DNA of 44,085 nt from an uncultured Bacilli bacterium (GTDB taxonomy: Bacteria; Bacillota_I; Bacilli_A; RF39; UBA660), in the NCBI GenBank assembly GCA_944350285.1, contig CALVOL010000005.1, positions 1 through 44,085 on the forward strand, read 5' to 3'. The notes under the pieces were generated by a model, which was not told where the DNA came from, ran no database searches, and saw only the letters and a list, made by a program, of their open reading frames with translations. Numbering within the stretch: position 1 is the stretch's first letter; every line of letters begins with the position of its first letter. Both the position numbers and the translations under genes were made by a program. Of the stretch, positions 33,953 through 43,890 are shown piece after piece.

Positions 33953-35248
33953 TTAATCCGTTAAAAAATCCTTTAACTTTTTTGCCCGTGATGGATGACG
34001 CAATTTTCGAAGTGCTTTTGCCTCGATTTGTCTAATTCGCTCACGTGTCACATTGAAACGTTTTCCCACTTCTTCTAGAGTATGACTTGTTCCATCAATA
34101 AGGCCGAATCTTAGTTCTAATACTTCTTGTTCTCTTTCTTGCAAAGTTTCTAGCACCGATTTAATTTCTTCCTTTAAAATTTCATTGGTTGCATATTCTT
34201 CTGGTGTCATTGTGCTAATATCTTGAACAAAATCTCCTAAATGAGAATCGTCTTCTTCACCAATTGGAGTTTCTAGTGATACCGGATCCTGACTAATTTT
34301 GATAACTTCCCGTACTTTTTCTACAGAAATACCCATTTTCTTAGCAAGTTCTTCTTCACTTGGTTCTCTATTCAATTCAAGTGTTAATTGTCTTTGAATG
34401 CGAGCCATTTTATTAATAGTTTCTACCATATGAACTGGCACACGTATCGTTCTTGCTTGGTCAGCTAATGCTCTAGTAATTGCTTGACGAATCCACCACG
34501 TTGCATAAGTAGAAAACTTATATCCTTTGTCATAATCGAACTTATCAACCGCTTTCATAAGACCAATATTTCCTTCTTGGATTAAGTCCAAAAATAAAAG
34601 TCCTCGTCCAACATAACGTTTCGCGATTGATACAACTAAACGCAAGTTGGATTCCGCAAGTTTATTTTTAGCTTCTTCATCACCATTAGCAACACGAATC
34701 GATAGTTCCATTTCTTCTTCTGGAGTTAATAAGGAAATTCGCCCAATTTCTTTCAAATACATTCGCACCGGATCATTAATATTAATATCCTTCGTAATTT
34801 CTGCATCATCTAAAATAATTGGTTCATCTTTTTCTTTGATTTTTCCTCCTGAACTTTCTTCATCTTCACCAATAATTTCAATATGATTTTCCACTAAAGC
34901 ATTGTAAAGTTCATCTAAAGAATCATTATCCACATCAAGACCTTTTAAAGCCTCAGCTAATTCCTCAAAAGTAATTCTTCCTTTTTCTTTTCCCTTTAAA
35001 ATCAACTCTTCTTTTCGCTTATCAAATGTTTTAATTTCTTGGACTTTTGTCGTAACTTTTTTCTTCTCCGGAACACGTTCCAACAATTCTATATGAAGTT
35101 GATTTAATTCCTCTTGGAATTTCTTTACTTCTTCTGGTCCAACCTTACATTCTTTGGCAATTTCCACAATTTCACTTATTAAAACATATCCATCTTTTTT
35201 TCCCTGTTCTAATAATTCATTTTTTTTCATTTCAAACTTTGTCATCAC
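33953..35248 (-). CDS. rpoD: Primary RNA polymerase sigma factor SigA/RpoD
   Basis: Housekeeping sigma-70 factor, 431 aa. It has an N-terminal region 1.1-like segment, region 1.2 ([21 protein letters not shown]), region 2 ([38 protein letters not shown]), region 3 and region 4 helix-turn-helix ([20 protein letters not shown]). The start overlaps the dnaG stop as ATGA. Confidence 0.97.
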   Translation of the reverse strand: MMTKFEMKKNELLEQGKKDGYVLISEIVEIAKECKVGPEEVKKFQEELNQLHIELLERVPEKKKVTTKVQEIKTFDKRKEELILKGKEKGRITFEELAEALKGLDVDNDSLDELYNALVENHIEIIGEDEESSGGKIKEKDEPIILDDAEITKDININDPVRMYLKEIGRISLLTPEEEMELSIRVANGDEEAKNKLAESNLRLVVSIAKRYVGRGLLFLDLIQEGNIGLMKAVDKFDYDKGYKFSTYATWWIRQAITRALADQARTIRVPVHMVETINKMARIQRQLTLELNREPSEEELAKKMGISVEKVREVIKISQDPVSLETPIGEEDDSHLGDFVQDISTMTPEEYATNEILKEEIKSVLETLQEREQEVLELRFGLIDGTSHTLEEVGKRFNVTRERIRQIEAKALRKLRHPSRAKKLKDFLTD

Positions 35249-37002
35249 ATCACACTTCTTTCTTCTAACATTTCTTGTATTTTTTTATTAAAATCAACAA
35301 TTTTTTTTGCTAAATTTTCTTTTTCATGTATATCACTAGTCTGCTTCATTTCTACTTTAAGTTTCTTAATCTCTTCTTCCCAAGTACACTCTTTAATATT
35401 AAAAATATAGTCTTCCATACTAGTTTCTACAATTTCTGGATTCTTTATACTCTTTATCACCCGATAAATCTCATCTTTTAAAGGGCTAGTTTCAGCATAA
35501 CTTAAAAAGTCAGCTAATTCTATTTTTTTATTTTTTTCTACATAATAAACTATCTCATTAGCAATCCCGCGATAAATAGACGATTTAAAATACCCTAATT
35601 TAGTTTGATACATTTTCACGTATTTTACATCATTCATCATATAATATAAAATAAACTCAGCGCACATGTCATATTTACTTTTTTTCTGCGATGACACTGC
35701 CACAACAGGAGATTGTCTTACAGGCATTATTTTTTTCTCTTTTAATTGACTTTTTAAAACATCATAAGACAAATGAAACTCTTGTACTAATTTATTTAAA
35801 GTAATATCAATGGTAATATCATCTGCATTTTCTAAAGAAGCTAAAACATTTTTTACGTAACTTGCAAGTTCTTCCGTATCTTCAAGATTCTTGTTCTCTT
35901 TTAAAGCATTGTATTTAAATTCTAGATACGATAATGGGTGCTCTATATTGTCTTTCATCGCTTGAATGCCATTTGCTAATATATATTCATCAGGATCTTT
36001 AGCTCCAGATAACCTTACTACTTCAACGGTAATACCAGCATCCCCCAAAATCTCACCATTTTTGACTGTAGCCGTCTTTCCGGCTTCATCATTATCAAAC
36101 ATCAAGATAACCGGCACCCGAAGCTTTTCAATTAAACTTACCTGTTCTTTCGTAAGAGAGGTGCCCATGAGTGCAATAGTATTTTGAAATCCCGATACGT
36201 ACATTCTTATAGCATCCATATTACCTTCAACAATAATAACTTTCTTTTGAAGTCGGATTGCATCTCTTGCACGATGATAATTGAATAGAATATTACCTTT
36301 CCTAAAGATAGCAGTTTCTTTGCTATTTAAATATTTTGGGGTATAATCTCCATCATACACCCTTCCAGTAAATCCTACGACATGTCCCAACGGATCATGA
36401 ATCGGAAAGATAATCCGATTTACAAAAACATCATGATAAGTAAGTCCCGATTGATTGACAAGTCCAAGGGACACCATATCCTCCGGTGCAATCTTTTTCT
36501 TATTTAAAAACTGATACAATGTATTTTTATCCAAAGCGAGTCCAATATCAAAGACTTTGACCATTTCTTCATTTAATCCCCGTTGAGATAAATATTCTTT
36601 TGCCTTGGTACCTAAACTCGTATTTAAATTATTTTGAAAAAACAATGTTGTCAAATTCATGACATCGTACTCTTTTTGAAATTTTTCCTTTGGTTTATAA
36701 TCACCTGTAATCGTAAGTGGTATTCCTACCTTTGAAGCAACTTTAGAAACCGCTTCTATAAAACTTATATTTTCATAATCGCTCACAAACTTAAACACGT
36801 TACCAGCCGCACCACAAGAAAAACATTTAAACATTTGCTTTTCTCTGGAAACACTCATACTTGGGGAATGATCTTGATGAAATGGACAAACCCCAAAATA
36901 ATTCTTTCCCTTTGGTGTAAGAGGAATATATTCTTTAATGATATCTACGATATCTGCTTGTGCTCGAATTTCATTAATCACATTTTCCGATATTCTCGGC
37001 AT
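35245..37002 (-). CDS. dnaG: DNA primase DnaG
   Basis: Synthesises RNA primers at the fork. CHC2 zinc finger with Cys39, His42, Cys60 and Cys63, then the primase core, the Toprim domain ([26 protein letters not shown]), and a C-terminal helicase-interaction region. 585 aa. Start preceded by GGGGAGGAG. First gene of dnaG-rpoD-trmK; the classical rpsU is not upstream. Confidence 0.97.
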   Translation of the reverse strand: MPRISENVINEIRAQADIVDIIKEYIPLTPKGKNYFGVCPFHQDHSPSMSVSREKQMFKCFSCGAAGNVFKFVSDYENISFIEAVSKVASKVGIPLTITGDYKPKEKFQKEYDVMNLTTLFFQNNLNTSLGTKAKEYLSQRGLNEEMVKVFDIGLALDKNTLYQFLNKKKIAPEDMVSLGLVNQSGLTYHDVFVNRIIFPIHDPLGHVVGFTGRVYDGDYTPKYLNSKETAIFRKGNILFNYHRARDAIRLQKKVIIVEGNMDAIRMYVSGFQNTIALMGTSLTKEQVSLIEKLRVPVILMFDNDEAGKTATVKNGEILGDAGITVEVVRLSGAKDPDEYILANGIQAMKDNIEHPLSYLEFKYNALKENKNLEDTEELASYVKNVLASLENADDITIDITLNKLVQEFHLSYDVLKSQLKEKKIMPVRQSPVVAVSSQKKSKYDMCAEFILYYMMNDVKYVKMYQTKLGYFKSSIYRGIANEIVYYVEKNKKIELADFLSYAETSPLKDEIYRVIKSIKNPEIVETSMEDYIFNIKECTWEEEIKKLKVEMKQTSDIHEKENLAKKIVDFNKKIQEMLEERSVM

Positions 37003-37061
37003 AAAATACTCCTCCCCTAATAATAGTTATTCAAGTTTAACTCCTAATTTCCTTTTTTTTC

Positions 37062-37093
37062 TTAAAAAAAATCGTCAAAAAAGACAATTTTTG
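37062..37093 (-). terminator. Terminator of the small membrane-protein gene
   Basis: Nine-bp stem with one G-U pair (37068-37076 with 37083-37091) and a poly-T tract on the minus strand. It separates the gene at 37145 from dnaG. Confidence 0.6.
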
Positions 37094-37144
37094 GGTCATT
37101 TTACACATTTTTTACACAATTTAGCATATACTATATTGCAAAAT

Positions 37145-37444
37145 TTATTTCATATGTTTTACCGCATAATCATTAAAAACCTTTGCTTTTAAAACAAATG
37201 GACTAATCAAATAAACCAAAGAAAAGAAAAGTAAAACACCTGCAAGCACCCAAGTAGCCCATGAAATTTCTCCACTAAGGTATCCACTCACTACTAAAAA
37301 TATCGCAAAACCAATACCGATAACTCCTAAAATTGTTAAACGAATAAATCTCTTTTTTAATCCTTTTCCTTTCTCAGTAGCATAAAACTTTTCACGACAT
37401 TTCTTTTTTTCTTCTTTATTCATTCTTTGATATTTATTTTTCAT
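37145..37444 (-). CDS. Small two-helix membrane protein, 99 aa
   Basis: Very basic cytoplasmic N-terminus (MKNKYQRMNKEEKKKCREK..KGLKKRF) followed by two membrane helices (about 38-57 and 65-86) and a basic tail. No known family. The ATG at 37444 has GGAG 8 nt upstream; a GTG at 37453 is too close to that site. Divergent from the next gene. Confidence 0.6.
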   Translation of the reverse strand: MKNKYQRMNKEEKKKCREKFYATEKGKGLKKRFIRLTILGVIGIGFAIFLVVSGYLSGEISWATWVLAGVLLFFSLVYLISPFVLKAKVFNDYAVKHMK

Positions 37445-37505
37445 ACCAGTCACTCCGTTTCCTAGATATCATAACATATTTTCTTCTTTCTTAAAAGGTT
37501 TCACA

Positions 37506-37511
37506 TATAAT
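37506..37511 (+). promoter_or_regulatory. TATAAT -10 element directly before the start codon
   Basis: Consensus TATAAT ends 6 bp before the ATG at 37518, so transcription should begin at or next to the start codon. No good -35 is visible and no ribosome-binding site fits. Confidence 0.4.
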
Positions 37512-37517
37512 TTAATT

Positions 37518-37871
37518 ATGGAAGATGTTTTCGAATCCTTAAAAGAATTAAATATCGAAGATAAAATTTGGATAACTTACTTTTTTTTAGCCGGCTTTGC
37601 TATCTATTCAAATCATTTAGAAAGAAAAGCCATACTAGAGCAAAACGACGAATTAAGAAAAACATATAAAACCATAAACATCACTTTACTAAGTATTGGT
37701 TTTTTCATTTATTTATATTTTTTCGTCCTTGCTTATAAACATCTGAAAGAACTCTCGCCAAACGCATCTCCTCGACAACTACTAACAGGTAACACTCAGT
37801 TTCTAGCTACCGTATTCTTACTCACAGGTAGTATCTTAATTCTCCTAACAGAAATACTAAAAGAAAACTAA
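37518..37871 (+). CDS. Small membrane protein with three helices, 117 aa
   Basis: Three hydrophobic segments (IWITYFFLAGFAIY, about 19-32; ITLLSIGFFIYLYFFVLAY, about 55-73; FLATVFLLTGSILILL, about 95-110) separated by charged loops. Family not recognised. No Shine-Dalgarno sequence precedes the ATG and a TATAAT sits just upstream, suggesting a leaderless mRNA. Convergent with the next gene, 11 bp apart. Confidence 0.55.
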   Translation: MEDVFESLKELNIEDKIWITYFFLAGFAIYSNHLERKAILEQNDELRKTYKTINITLLSIGFFIYLYFFVLAYKHLKELSPNASPRQLLTGNTQFLATVFLLTGSILILLTEILKEN

Positions 37872-37882
37872 AAAACATTCTA

Positions 37883-38458
37883 TTAAAAATGACGACTATC
37901 CCATCCAGAAAAATCAGGATTTAAAGATAATCTTCTTGCCCGACTTTGCTTTCTTTCTTCATTCACTGGTATAGTACTAATATGTAGCAAAGCATTTTGC
38001 AAATATTTAAGAATCTCTTCATCACTTATTTTGGGATGCACTGCTTGAAGACGCTTATAAATAGCATGTGCAAGTGCTGGGTCACAAGCAATATCTGTAT
38101 CTAGCCCACTAAAGTCATACATTTTTAAGAATTCATACATAATACCATCTATGGAATGCCAAGGCACCTCTAAAATAGAATTGTATACTCCTACATCATC
38201 ACGAAGTCCACATTTTACACATTCTCTATGACCACCTCGCGAAGAATAAACAAGAACATGACTACAAGCTTCATACTCTTCAAACTTTATTTCTCGACGC
38301 AAATTCAAAAGTTCATTTCTTAATTTTTTTTCTTCATCTAGTAAAGCCATGTATCTCTGTACAACATCATTTGATTCCAATATTTTTTTTAGTTCTTGCA
38401 ACCTTTCAAGTTGTTTTTCAGTTAACTTATTTTTTTTTAATAAATCTTCAAGTTCCAA
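37883..38458 (-). CDS. Hypothetical protein with zinc-ribbon-like cysteines, 191 aa
   Basis: The N-terminal coiled coil (residues 1-62, Leu/Lys/Glu heptads) is followed by a possible metal site with a Cys and His near 65-67, then HRECVKCGL near 77-85. The rest is mixed helical with a basic tail (KQSRARRLS). Not a family I know. Start preceded by GAGGGAAG. A single-gene unit by position. Confidence 0.6.
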   Translation of the reverse strand: MELEDLLKKNKLTEKQLERLQELKKILESNDVVQRYMALLDEEKKLRNELLNLRREIKFEEYEACSHVLVYSSRGGHRECVKCGLRDDVGVYNSILEVPWHSIDGIMYEFLKMYDFSGLDTDIACDPALAHAIYKRLQAVHPKISDEEILKYLQNALLHISTIPVNEERKQSRARRLSLNPDFSGWDSRHF

Positions 38459-38566
38459 TATAACTTCCCTCTTTCTAAGAATGACTATAACATAGTTAAG
38501 TCAAAAATTCTATACCAAGCACTCTATTTCAATAATTTTTCTAATATTATTAATGAGTAAACAACA

Positions 38567-39001
38567 TCACTTACCATTAAAACTTAAAATCTTTCTAATT
38601 GTAAGAAATTCTTTAGGATACTCTTCAATATATCCCTTTTCTTTATTTATGATAATCGGCGGAATAAACTGAATTGTCCAACCTTTTTTAATATACTCCT
38701 CAAACACAACCTCATAATTAACGCAACTAGTCGTAATAGTTTTATACCGTGCAGACTCTACTTTATGAAACCCACAACATCTCACTAAAATATCACTAGT
38801 TAAATCATTGGTTAGTTTAGATAATTTTATAATCTCTAACTGAGGATTTTTTACAAATTGAAGATACTCCTCAAAAAACTTATAAAAACAAGCTCGAGCC
38901 ATTATAATCCCAAGAACCATATGCACAATATGCTTTTCTCTAATAATAGGCGTTTTATTGATAAAATCCAAACAAACAGGTTGACTAGCATAATTTAAAA
39001 A
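38567..39001 (-). pseudogene. Third segment of a gene split by two in-frame stops
   Basis: Continues in the same frame after TGA at 39002-39004. It has no ATG and no ribosome-binding site at its head; the first possible start is TTG at 38971. The sequence (ten codons reading FLNYASQPVC, then DFINKTPIIREKHIV) reads as ordinary coding sequence and ends at TAA near 38567. Family not recognised. Confidence 0.5.
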
Positions 39002-39358
39002 TCATTTAAATTGATGTAATGTAATATAACCATTTTCTTCAATATGTCTGGCCATTTCAAAATATTTATCAGACGATATTTGTATACATGATTTATTCTC
39101 TATAATATCTCGTTTCAAATTTTGATAACTAAAAGTAAGATCTCTACTAACATGACTATCTTTACCTATATTATATAAATATTCATTAGGTGTTATAAAC
39201 CACGTATCCGGTTGATAAATATTATCTACTCTATTAGGAGTATAATGAATGGTACTCATTTCTTTCAATTCCGTAATAGCTTGCTCTAAAATATAACATA
39301 TTTTTCTATAATAATCCTTTTGTTTTGAATACAAAAGAGTAAATAACTTAACTAATCT
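39002..39358 (-). pseudogene. Middle segment of a gene split by two in-frame stops
   Basis: Directly follows TAA at 39359-39361 in the same frame. Eight codons (RLVKLFTL) lead to a TTG at 39334, then YSKQKDYYRKICYIL. No ribosome-binding site. Most economically the centre of one protein whose head is 39359-39694 and whose tail is 38567-39001. Confidence 0.5.
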
Positions 39359-39694
39359 TTAAAGAAAATATAAATAATCTTCCAAGTCGTTTGGATTACT
39401 AATATTCTCATCATCATACCATACTAATAATTCAGCAATCCTACTATACTCACTTGATATAAAACAAGCCTCCTCATAATCACGATACATATTTTTCCTA
39501 AACCATGCATCGATATCAAAAATTTTATACATAGAAATAAGCGAAGTTGCAATTTCAAAAACATCATGATACTTTTCTATAAAAGAGACAGGAATTTTAA
39601 AAGAAGAAACACTTCTTTTTCCACTATCATAAATATTAACTAAAGGTAAAAAATAATTCTTTCGATTATCTAATTCTTTAAAATATTTAATCAT
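39359..39694 (-). pseudogene. First segment of a gene split by two in-frame stops
   Basis: The ATG at 39694 has GGGGGG 5-6 nt upstream, so this end is properly initiated and could still yield a 111-aa product. It starts MIKYFKELDNRKNYFLPLV and ends DLEDYLYFL before TAA. The frame stays open beyond the stop, giving an ancestral protein of about 375 residues. Not recognised. The MITE-like element lies about 80 bp upstream of its start. Confidence 0.5.
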
Positions 39695-39763
39695 ACAATC
39701 CCCCCGAAACAAAATAATTAATATTTATTTTAACATGAATAAAATATATTACAAGATTAAAGC

Positions 39764-39773
39764 AATTATTATA
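39764..39773 (+). repeat. Target-site duplication, left copy
   Basis: AATTATTATA, identical to 39954-39963, directly abutting the left terminal inverted repeat of the element at 39774-39953. Confidence 0.6.
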
Positions 39774-39953
39774 CAGGATAAACGCATGAAATCAAATTAT
39801 AAAATATTCCTTTAAATATAAGATAAAAATCAGATGTTTAATCAATTTAATATCCAAAATAGTTATTAAATTTTGTGTAGAAAATTATTGAGAGTTTACC
39901 TATATTTATTATAACACCTTTATTTATAGGAAAAATTTCATGCGTTTATCCTG
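39774..39953. mobile_element. 180-bp MITE-like element
   Basis: Bounded by perfect 19-bp inverted repeats: CAGGATAAACGCATGAAAT at 39774-39792 and its complement at 39935-39953. Direct 10-bp repeats abut both ends. The inside is AT-rich with no open frame of note, as expected for a non-autonomous element moved by a transposase elsewhere. The parent family cannot be named from this; the repeat length and duplication size would suit an IS4-like group, which is only a guess. A short (AT)n run follows the right copy. Confidence 0.7.
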
Positions 39954-39963
39954 AATTATTATA
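39954..39963 (+). repeat. Target-site duplication, right copy
   Basis: AATTATTATA, identical to 39764-39773. It merges into an (AT)n tract to about 39976, so the exact duplication length could be a base or two longer. Confidence 0.55.
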
Positions 39964-39988
39964 TATATATATATATCAAAAAACAACA

Positions 39989-41728
39989 TTAATAATTTAT
40001 AAGCTTTTCAAGTTCTTCAATATCACTTTCAAGTATTTTAAGCCCTTGCTCCATCACAGTAGAATTCGTCATATCTACCCCTATAGTTTCTAGCAAAGGT
40101 AAAGAATACATACTACTTCCCGAAGCCAAAAAATTGATATAATCTTCTTTTGTTAACGTTTGTTCATCTACCAAAGAATGAACTACCACACTTGCCATCA
40201 AAAGTCCCGTTGCATAAGTATAAGAATAATAACTCCACCGAACTAAATGTCCAAGTCTCGTCCACTCCATGCTAGAAACGTCATCGTAACAAATATCTTC
40301 ACCATAATACATTTTAATAAACTTTAAAAATGTATTCGACAACTCTTCTCCATGAAAATGACCTTGTTCTCTCAAACGATAAAGTTCCCGTTCAAACTCA
40401 GTATACATCGTTTGTTTAAATACCGAAGTAAAATAATTTTCAATTTCTTTACTTAAATAAAATATTTTTTCTTTTTTCGTCGTTGCTTGTTCATACAAAT
40501 ATCGATTTAACAAAATCTCATTGACAATCGAAGAAGTTTCTCCAACAAACACCGTACTAACCATATACATAAACGGCACATTTTTACAAGACAAATAATC
40601 ATTCACACTATGACCAATCTCATGAACCAAATTTTTCAAATCACCATAAGCTCCATGAAAATTCAAAAAAGAATACCCATTCCATGAAAAAATAATACTT
40701 TGATGTTTCTCACTTCTTAACAGAGCATCAATATGTCCATCCAATAAAATATCAACAACTTTTAAATACTCTTCTCCCAATGGCTTCAAAGCTTCTTTTA
40801 CAATTGAAATAGCCTCATCAATGGTATACTTCTTTTTTATTCCAAAATCAAGAGGAACCCCAAAATCATAAAAATGAGGATCCGTTATTTTCAAAAAAGA
40901 CGCTTTTAATTTTAAATATTTCTGCATCATTGGTAAAGACTTATGAACCACATGAATTAAAGTATCAATAATCCTAGGGTCAATATTTTCTTCAAACAAA
41001 GAACTTTCTAAAACTGAAGAATACCCTTTTCCTTTCGCTAGACAAAGTTTATCATAAAACACAGTATCAAAAACAGAAGTAATCTCTCCTTCTTTCTCCA
41101 AAAATTTTTGATTTACAGTAAAATATGTATCCTGTCTTACTGTTCGATTTCTAGAAGCCAAATATTTTGGAAAATTAGAAGAAGTAAGTTTAATCATCTC
41201 TCCATCAACCAAAATCTCTCCATAATCCATCTCTTCTAAAATACTGTGATAACGATTTTTAGCTTGGTTCCACTCATCAGTATATTCTTGAATTTCCAAA
41301 CTAGTTTTTTCATCAGGAATATGTTGTTGTTTTCGAAATAAATCATCTAAAAAATGACAATATTTCTCTAACTTAGAATTTTCACGCAACCAGAAAAAAA
41401 CAGTATCCTTCCCTAACCCAAGAATTGCTCTTTCAATTTGAGTCAACTTCTGATTTACTTCATTTTGTAGACCCTCACCAACACTTTTCAATTCTATACT
41501 TTGAGCGTCCTTCGCATTATCATAATAACGAAGCGACCCATAAACCAGAACCCGATTTGTCATCTCTTTAACATCAAAGTATTCTTCTAAAACAGCAAGA
41601 AATTTGTCTTTCGTTACTTCTTTTGTATGTTCCAAAAAAGTATCCAGCCTTTCTTGGATTTCCTCTACCATAGAAAAAAAATCTTCCTCATTAGCAAAAA
41701 GATGAGTTAAATTCCATTCCAGTTTCAT
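39989..41728 (-). CDS. pepF: Oligoendopeptidase F (M3 family metallopeptidase)
   Basis: Cytoplasmic zinc peptidase cutting short peptides. Zinc motif HEIGH (369-373) with the third ligand Glu in the VGETSSIVNE segment (around 397-404); the helical N-terminal half and the C-terminal YTYATGLLMASVV block are typical. 579 aa, slightly under the usual 600. Starts MKLEWNLTHLF, as expected for PepF. Divergent from the transglutaminase-like gene. Confidence 0.94.
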   Translation of the reverse strand: MKLEWNLTHLFANEEDFFSMVEEIQERLDTFLEHTKEVTKDKFLAVLEEYFDVKEMTNRVLVYGSLRYYDNAKDAQSIELKSVGEGLQNEVNQKLTQIERAILGLGKDTVFFWLRENSKLEKYCHFLDDLFRKQQHIPDEKTSLEIQEYTDEWNQAKNRYHSILEEMDYGEILVDGEMIKLTSSNFPKYLASRNRTVRQDTYFTVNQKFLEKEGEITSVFDTVFYDKLCLAKGKGYSSVLESSLFEENIDPRIIDTLIHVVHKSLPMMQKYLKLKASFLKITDPHFYDFGVPLDFGIKKKYTIDEAISIVKEALKPLGEEYLKVVDILLDGHIDALLRSEKHQSIIFSWNGYSFLNFHGAYGDLKNLVHEIGHSVNDYLSCKNVPFMYMVSTVFVGETSSIVNEILLNRYLYEQATTKKEKIFYLSKEIENYFTSVFKQTMYTEFERELYRLREQGHFHGEELSNTFLKFIKMYYGEDICYDDVSSMEWTRLGHLVRWSYYSYTYATGLLMASVVVHSLVDEQTLTKEDYINFLASGSSMYSLPLLETIGVDMTNSTVMEQGLKILESDIEELEKLINY

Positions 41729-41792
41729 ACCAATTCCTACTTTCTTTTCTTAAGAATATCATATATTTTTCTGAAATCCCAGCAAAATTTGT

Positions 41793-41798
41793 TATAAT
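41793..41798 (+). promoter_or_regulatory. Probable -10 of the transglutaminase-like gene
   Basis: TATAAT 20 bp upstream of the ATG, with TTCTGA 18 bp further up as a weak -35. GGTGA serves as ribosome-binding site. Confidence 0.45.
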
Positions 41799-41818
41799 AA
41801 AAAAGAAGTTGGTGAAAT

Positions 41819-43153
41819 ATGGAAAATGTAATATCAACGAAAAAAACAGTCCAAGAATTTTTAGAACAATATCAATCCGAAGTCTACGAAACAACAATCG
41901 ACTTTCAAAATTATTCTATCCCTATTTCTTTGTTTATTTCATTTTTTGATCTTACAAACCCAGAATTTAATAACCTCTGTTCCAACCATAATATAACCAC
42001 CATAAACGATATACCAAAAGAACACTTTATTTATGCTGCCTGCGAATTCATAAAAACTCAAAAAATTTTAGAAACTTTTAATATTCCTCAAAACATGATA
42101 ATTCGCTACCAAGAATTATTAACCCAGCAAAAAATTGACTTCGAAGCACTAAACCAATATTTAACAACATCAGATACATTACACAAAAAAATAGCAATAA
42201 ACGATAATTTAAGAGCAAAAATTCTATCTGAAATACCCCAAAACATAAGTATTCTAGAAAAATTAATCTATATTTATATTAAAATGTGTAAACTGTTTAC
42301 TTATGACGATGAATACATCGCGGCAAAAAACCAAGAGTTTATTTTTGAAAAACACAAAGACCTTAATTACATCTCAAAAATCACTCCTGAAAACAATAGA
42401 ATTGTCTGTTTTGAATTTAATATTATCTATGCAAAATTACTAGAAGAACTTGGCATTCATTTTAAGAGTAACTACAAAGATGCAGATACAGAAGCTTATG
42501 GATTAAACCATGTAAAATTAAAATATCGTGTAAAAAAGTTTATCATCCAAGCCGACTCTGTAACAAGTATTCTTCGTGGTGATTTAGTAAAATCTAAATT
42601 AAACGAACCCCTCATTGGCTTAAAGTGTATAAACAAAAATCTAACAACCCAACAAGAATTTCAAAACATTGTAACAAAAGTTTATGAACGAATTATAGAG
42701 CAAGAAAAAAAACAAGGAGTCTATCAAGAAACCCTACCAGAACTTCTAAAAGAATATAACGAACTAACAACCAACAAAAAAGAAATTTCAAATTCTGAAA
42801 AAATAGAAATTCTTACAACCAAACTAAATAATGCCAAACTAGTTGGCATAGATGCAATTTCTTACACAGTACAATTAATTGAAATATTATTCCAACAAGC
42901 AGAATTAAATCGCAACATTGCCGCCACATTGATAGGAAATTACAGCCCTAATCACCCAGAAAAAAATGCCGAAACAGAAATGATTTTAACCTGTAACGAA
43001 ACAGATATAAACACAGCCGAGTGGCAAAATATATATTATTATGTAAATTCTAAAAATCAAATTATGCAAGTTTCCAAAGAATTTCTTATAGAAAAATTCC
43101 AAAACAAAGAATTTGACTATCTAGAAGAACAAGATAGAATACCAGGATTATAG
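41819..43153 (+). CDS. Transglutaminase-like fold protein, 444 aa
   Basis: The central region resembles a transglutaminase/cysteine-protease-like core: Cys197 in IVCFEFNIIYAKLLEELGI, His231 in NHVKLKY and Asp246 in QADSV, giving a plausible Cys-His-Asp triad with normal spacing. Residues 145-165 (LEKLIYIYIKMCKLFTYDD) match the helix usually preceding it. Flanks are helical; no signal peptide or membrane helix. The activity is unproven. Head of a two-gene unit with the 70-aa ORF. Confidence 0.6.
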   Translation: MENVISTKKTVQEFLEQYQSEVYETTIDFQNYSIPISLFISFFDLTNPEFNNLCSNHNITTINDIPKEHFIYAACEFIKTQKILETFNIPQNMIIRYQELLTQQKIDFEALNQYLTTSDTLHKKIAINDNLRAKILSEIPQNISILEKLIYIYIKMCKLFTYDDEYIAAKNQEFIFEKHKDLNYISKITPENNRIVCFEFNIIYAKLLEELGIHFKSNYKDADTEAYGLNHVKLKYRVKKFIIQADSVTSILRGDLVKSKLNEPLIGLKCINKNLTTQQEFQNIVTKVYERIIEQEKKQGVYQETLPELLKEYNELTTNKKEISNSEKIEILTTKLNNAKLVGIDAISYTVQLIEILFQQAELNRNIAATLIGNYSPNHPEKNAETEMILTCNETDINTAEWQNIYYYVNSKNQIMQVSKEFLIEKFQNKEFDYLEEQDRIPGL

Positions 43154-43166
43154 AAAGGAAAAAAGA

Positions 43167-43379
43167 ATGATAGAAATACTAAAAGAAATCAATCAAAAAC
43201 TATTAAAAAAACATAAAGACAAAGAAGAAGAATTAAAAAAATATCAATTAATTCAAAAAATACTAGAAATAAAAGATTGTTTTAAAACCATGAAAATAGA
43301 AGATGCATATGCCATTTTAAGAGACCTACAAATACCAGAAGAAAAATTGAAACAAGTTTATATAGATTTGATAAATTAA
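43167..43379 (+). CDS. Hypothetical small helical protein, 70 aa
   Basis: Lys/Glu/Leu-rich, probably an extended helix with a short C-terminal helical hairpin (EDAYAILRDLQIPEEKL). Not recognised. It begins 13 bp after the transglutaminase-like gene, with AGAAAGG upstream, so the two are almost certainly co-transcribed. Convergent with the next gene. Confidence 0.55.
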   Translation: MIEILKEINQKLLKKHKDKEEELKKYQLIQKILEIKDCFKTMKIEDAYAILRDLQIPEEKLKQVYIDLIN

Positions 43380-43389
43380 ATAACTATCT

Positions 43390-43890
43390 TCATTTCAACA
43401 TAAAACTAACTATAGCGTCTAAAGCTACTAAAAAAAGCAAGAAGATTGTTACAAATTTAGGGATTTTCTCTATAAATTTATCTGTAAGTGGCTTTAAAAG
43501 ATACAAAAATATCAAACTTGCTGTTCCCCAAACCAAACTCATTTCTAATGAAATATATTTACCAAAATGAAACCGCATATTTGTGTAATCCCAAAAACTT
43601 TTATGAAAAAGAAATTCACATAAAATTCCTCCTAGAAATTCTAAACCTGTTAATAAAATAGTAGTGCTCAAAAACAACAAAACTATTTTTAACCATTTTT
43701 TTACTTTCAAATTATTAAATATTAATCTTGTTAAAAAAATCATTATAACTACACCAAATCCATAAATAGGCATCCATGGACCATAAAACGGGTTACTCGT
43801 CAAAGAGCCATGAAAAATAAGATGCAAAATATTCTCACTACAAAACCCTAAAATAGCAAAAAGAAGAAAGTTATTGAAATAATAGAACAT
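43390..43890 (-). CDS. CmpB-type putative ABC-transporter-like membrane protein
   Basis: Integral membrane protein of the ABC_trans_CmpB (PF06541-type) family, with about five membrane helices. Family-typical FYGPWMPIYGFGVV near the N-terminus, LEFLGGILCEFLFHKSFWDY in the middle, and ISLEMSLVWGTASL later. About 166 aa. I start at the ATG at 43890, with GGTGAT just upstream; the longer frame from 43923 has no site. Transport function is only a database label for this family. Confidence 0.75.
   Translation of the reverse strand: MFYYFNNFLLFAILGFCSENILHLIFHGSLTSNPFYGPWMPIYGFGVVIMIFLTRLIFNNLKVKKWLKIVLLFLSTTILLTGLEFLGGILCEFLFHKSFWDYTNMRFHFGKYISLEMSLVWGTASLIFLYLLKPLTDKFIEKIPKFVTIFLLFLVALDAIVSFMLK

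Noticed and set aside
39697-39706. Run of six G before the split gene at 39694 as a slippage tract
   Set aside because: It serves as a ribosome-binding site just upstream of the ATG and is not inside the reading frame.
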